Source: Limisphaerales bacterium (GTDB lineage Bacteria; Verrucomicrobiota; Verrucomicrobiae; Limisphaerales; UBA11358). From it: a stretch of 7,361 bases of DNA. The position numbers and the translations under genes were made by a program. Shown here piece by piece: positions 5,895 to 7,361 of this stretch. Every line of letters begins with the position of its first letter. The stretch's first letter is position 1. Below the pieces are notes generated by a model. It was given only the letters and a program-made list of their open reading frames with translations, made no database searches and was not told where the DNA came from. Where the stretch lies: positions 1 through 7,361 of the forward strand of contig PLZL01000413.1 of assembly GCA_003152145.1 (NCBI GenBank), given 5' to 3'.

Positions 5895-6806
5895 ATGATG
5901 AAAGAATCACTTCAAGAAATCCTGCTGGAACGCCGTCTGGTTTGCGACGGCGCGATGGGCACCCAACTGATGCTGGCCGGCCTCGAAAGCGGCGCCTGTG
6001 GCGAGCTTTGGAATCTCGCGCACCCCGACCGCGTGCTCGGCATTCAGCGGCATTACGCGGACGCCGGCGCGGATTGCCTCATCACCAACACCTTTGGCGG
6101 AAGCCGCATCATGCTGAAGCGGCACAACCACGTTGACGACTTGCGCGCCATCAACCAGGCGGGCGTCCGCATCGCGCGCGAAGCGTTTGGCGGGCGCGAT
6201 GGTTTCGTGCTCGGTGACCTTGGTCCGCTCGGTGCAATTCTGGAACCTTATGGCGACCTGTCGCAGGACGAGGCCCGGGCCGCTTACGAGGAACAGGCCC
6301 GGGCGCTGGTCGAAGCCGGCGCGGATGCGATCATCATCGAGACCCAAACGTCGCTGGATGAAATCGGCATCGCCATTGACGCCGCCAAAGCCGCCGGTGC
6401 CCCGTGCATCGTCGCTTCACTGGCCTACGATTTGTCCGCGGACAAGACGTTCTATGTCACGATGATGGGCGTCCTGCCCGCGGCGGCCGCCGAATTTGTC
6501 GAGGCGCGGGGCGCGAACATCGTGGCCCTGAACTGCGGCACGGGCATGGACATGGCCGGCGCGGCGAAAGTTTCGGAAATTTACCGTCAACACTGCAAGT
6601 TGCCGGTCATGGTGCAGCCCAATGCCGGTCTGCCGGTGCTGGAAAAGGGGCGGGCCGTTTACAAACAATCGCCCGCCGACATGGCGGGCGGGGTGGGTGG
6701 GGCGCTGGCGGCCGGAGCCAACGTCATCGGCTCCTGTTGCGGCAGCGCCCCGGAACATACCCGGGCGATTCATCAGGTCGTCGCCGCGTTCAATCAGGGC
6801 AAATAA
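5895..6806 (+). CDS. Homocysteine S-methyltransferase (single-domain, MetH-N/BHMT family)
   Basis: The product (303 aa) is a complete Zn-dependent TIM-barrel methyltransferase that transfers a methyl group to homocysteine to give methionine. Family marks are DGAMGTQL (18-25), TNTFGG (64-69), GDLGPLG (107-113) and EPYGDLS (117-123). The zinc ligands are C214 in ALNCGTG and C281-C282 in GSCCGS, both where the family expects them. Length corresponds to one homocysteine-binding domain; no pterin-, cobalamin- or activation domain is fused. The methyl donor cannot be read from sequence: betaine, S-methylmethionine or a methyl-corrinoid are all possible. Divergence from a corrinoid activator makes the last attractive (inference). 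Two adjacent ATGs (5895, 5898) are both plausible starts, with GGA at 5881-5883 as a weak ribosome site. A longer frame from TTG 5835 is open but adds residues outside the family fold. Confidence 0.92.
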   Translation: MMKESLQEILLERRLVCDGAMGTQLMLAGLESGACGELWNLAHPDRVLGIQRHYADAGADCLITNTFGGSRIMLKRHNHVDDLRAINQAGVRIAREAFGGRDGFVLGDLGPLGAILEPYGDLSQDEARAAYEEQARALVEAGADAIIIETQTSLDEIGIAIDAAKAAGAPCIVASLAYDLSADKTFYVTMMGVLPAAAAEFVEARGANIVALNCGTGMDMAGAAKVSEIYRQHCKLPVMVQPNAGLPVLEKGRAVYKQSPADMAGGVGGALAAGANVIGSCCGSAPEHTRAIHQVVAAFNQGK

Positions 6807-6840
6807 ATCAGCCACGCGAAGATTCATGAACCAACTTTAA

Positions 6841-7361
<521 letters not shown>

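Noticed and set aside
6826..6840. Mini-ORF ATG...TAA between the methyltransferase and the GH43 gene
   Set aside because: It encodes only four residues with no ribosome site; chance is sufficient explanation.

Overview
The window looks like a piece of a GC-rich bacterial chromosome. My best guess is Verrucomicrobiota, of the Limisphaerales/Pedosphaera type. The grounds are soft: weak or absent Shine-Dalgarno sequences, many genes of this gene mix, and dispersed repeats at 2301-2362 whose form I associate with that phylum. No ribosomal or tRNA marker is present to fix the taxonomy.

Region 1 (about 1-2205, minus strand) is accessory. It is dominated by a large reverse transcriptase gene that starts at 1929 and runs off the left edge; 643 codons are visible. 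The catalytic residues are intact and a long C-terminal part matches no intron-maturase domain I can recognise. This architecture fits the UG/Abi-type defence reverse transcriptases better than group II introns or retrons. Just upstream are a 54-codon truncated fragment resembling the N-terminal part of a type I restriction/N-6 DNA methylase protein, and a short open frame whose stop codon lies inside the first codons of the reverse transcriptase. Together they look like a decayed or rearranged defence locus.

Region 2 (2206-2449) is a gene-free boundary with a GC-rich hairpin and a degenerate 10-bp repeat.

Region 3 (2450-6806) is a coherent cobalamin/methionine block. On the minus strand, a ferredoxin-ASKHA ATPase (RACo/RamA-like corrinoid reductive activator), a protein with a MetH activation-domain-like core and a Cys-rich C-terminal part, and an unrecognised 108-residue protein are packed with almost no spacing, so they are probably one operon. 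Divergent from them, across an 82-bp shared promoter region, is a single-domain homocysteine S-methyltransferase with its zinc cysteines intact. The inferred theme is homocysteine methylation plus reactivation of an oxidised corrinoid, i.e. a dispersed or 'split' methionine synthase arrangement. No folate-binding or B12-binding domain is visible in the window.

Region 4 (6847 to the end, plus strand) is the start of a secreted GH43 glycosidase (beta-xylosidase/arabinofuranosidase type), cut by the right edge. This suits a polysaccharide-degrading lifestyle but has no evident functional link to the methyl-transfer genes.
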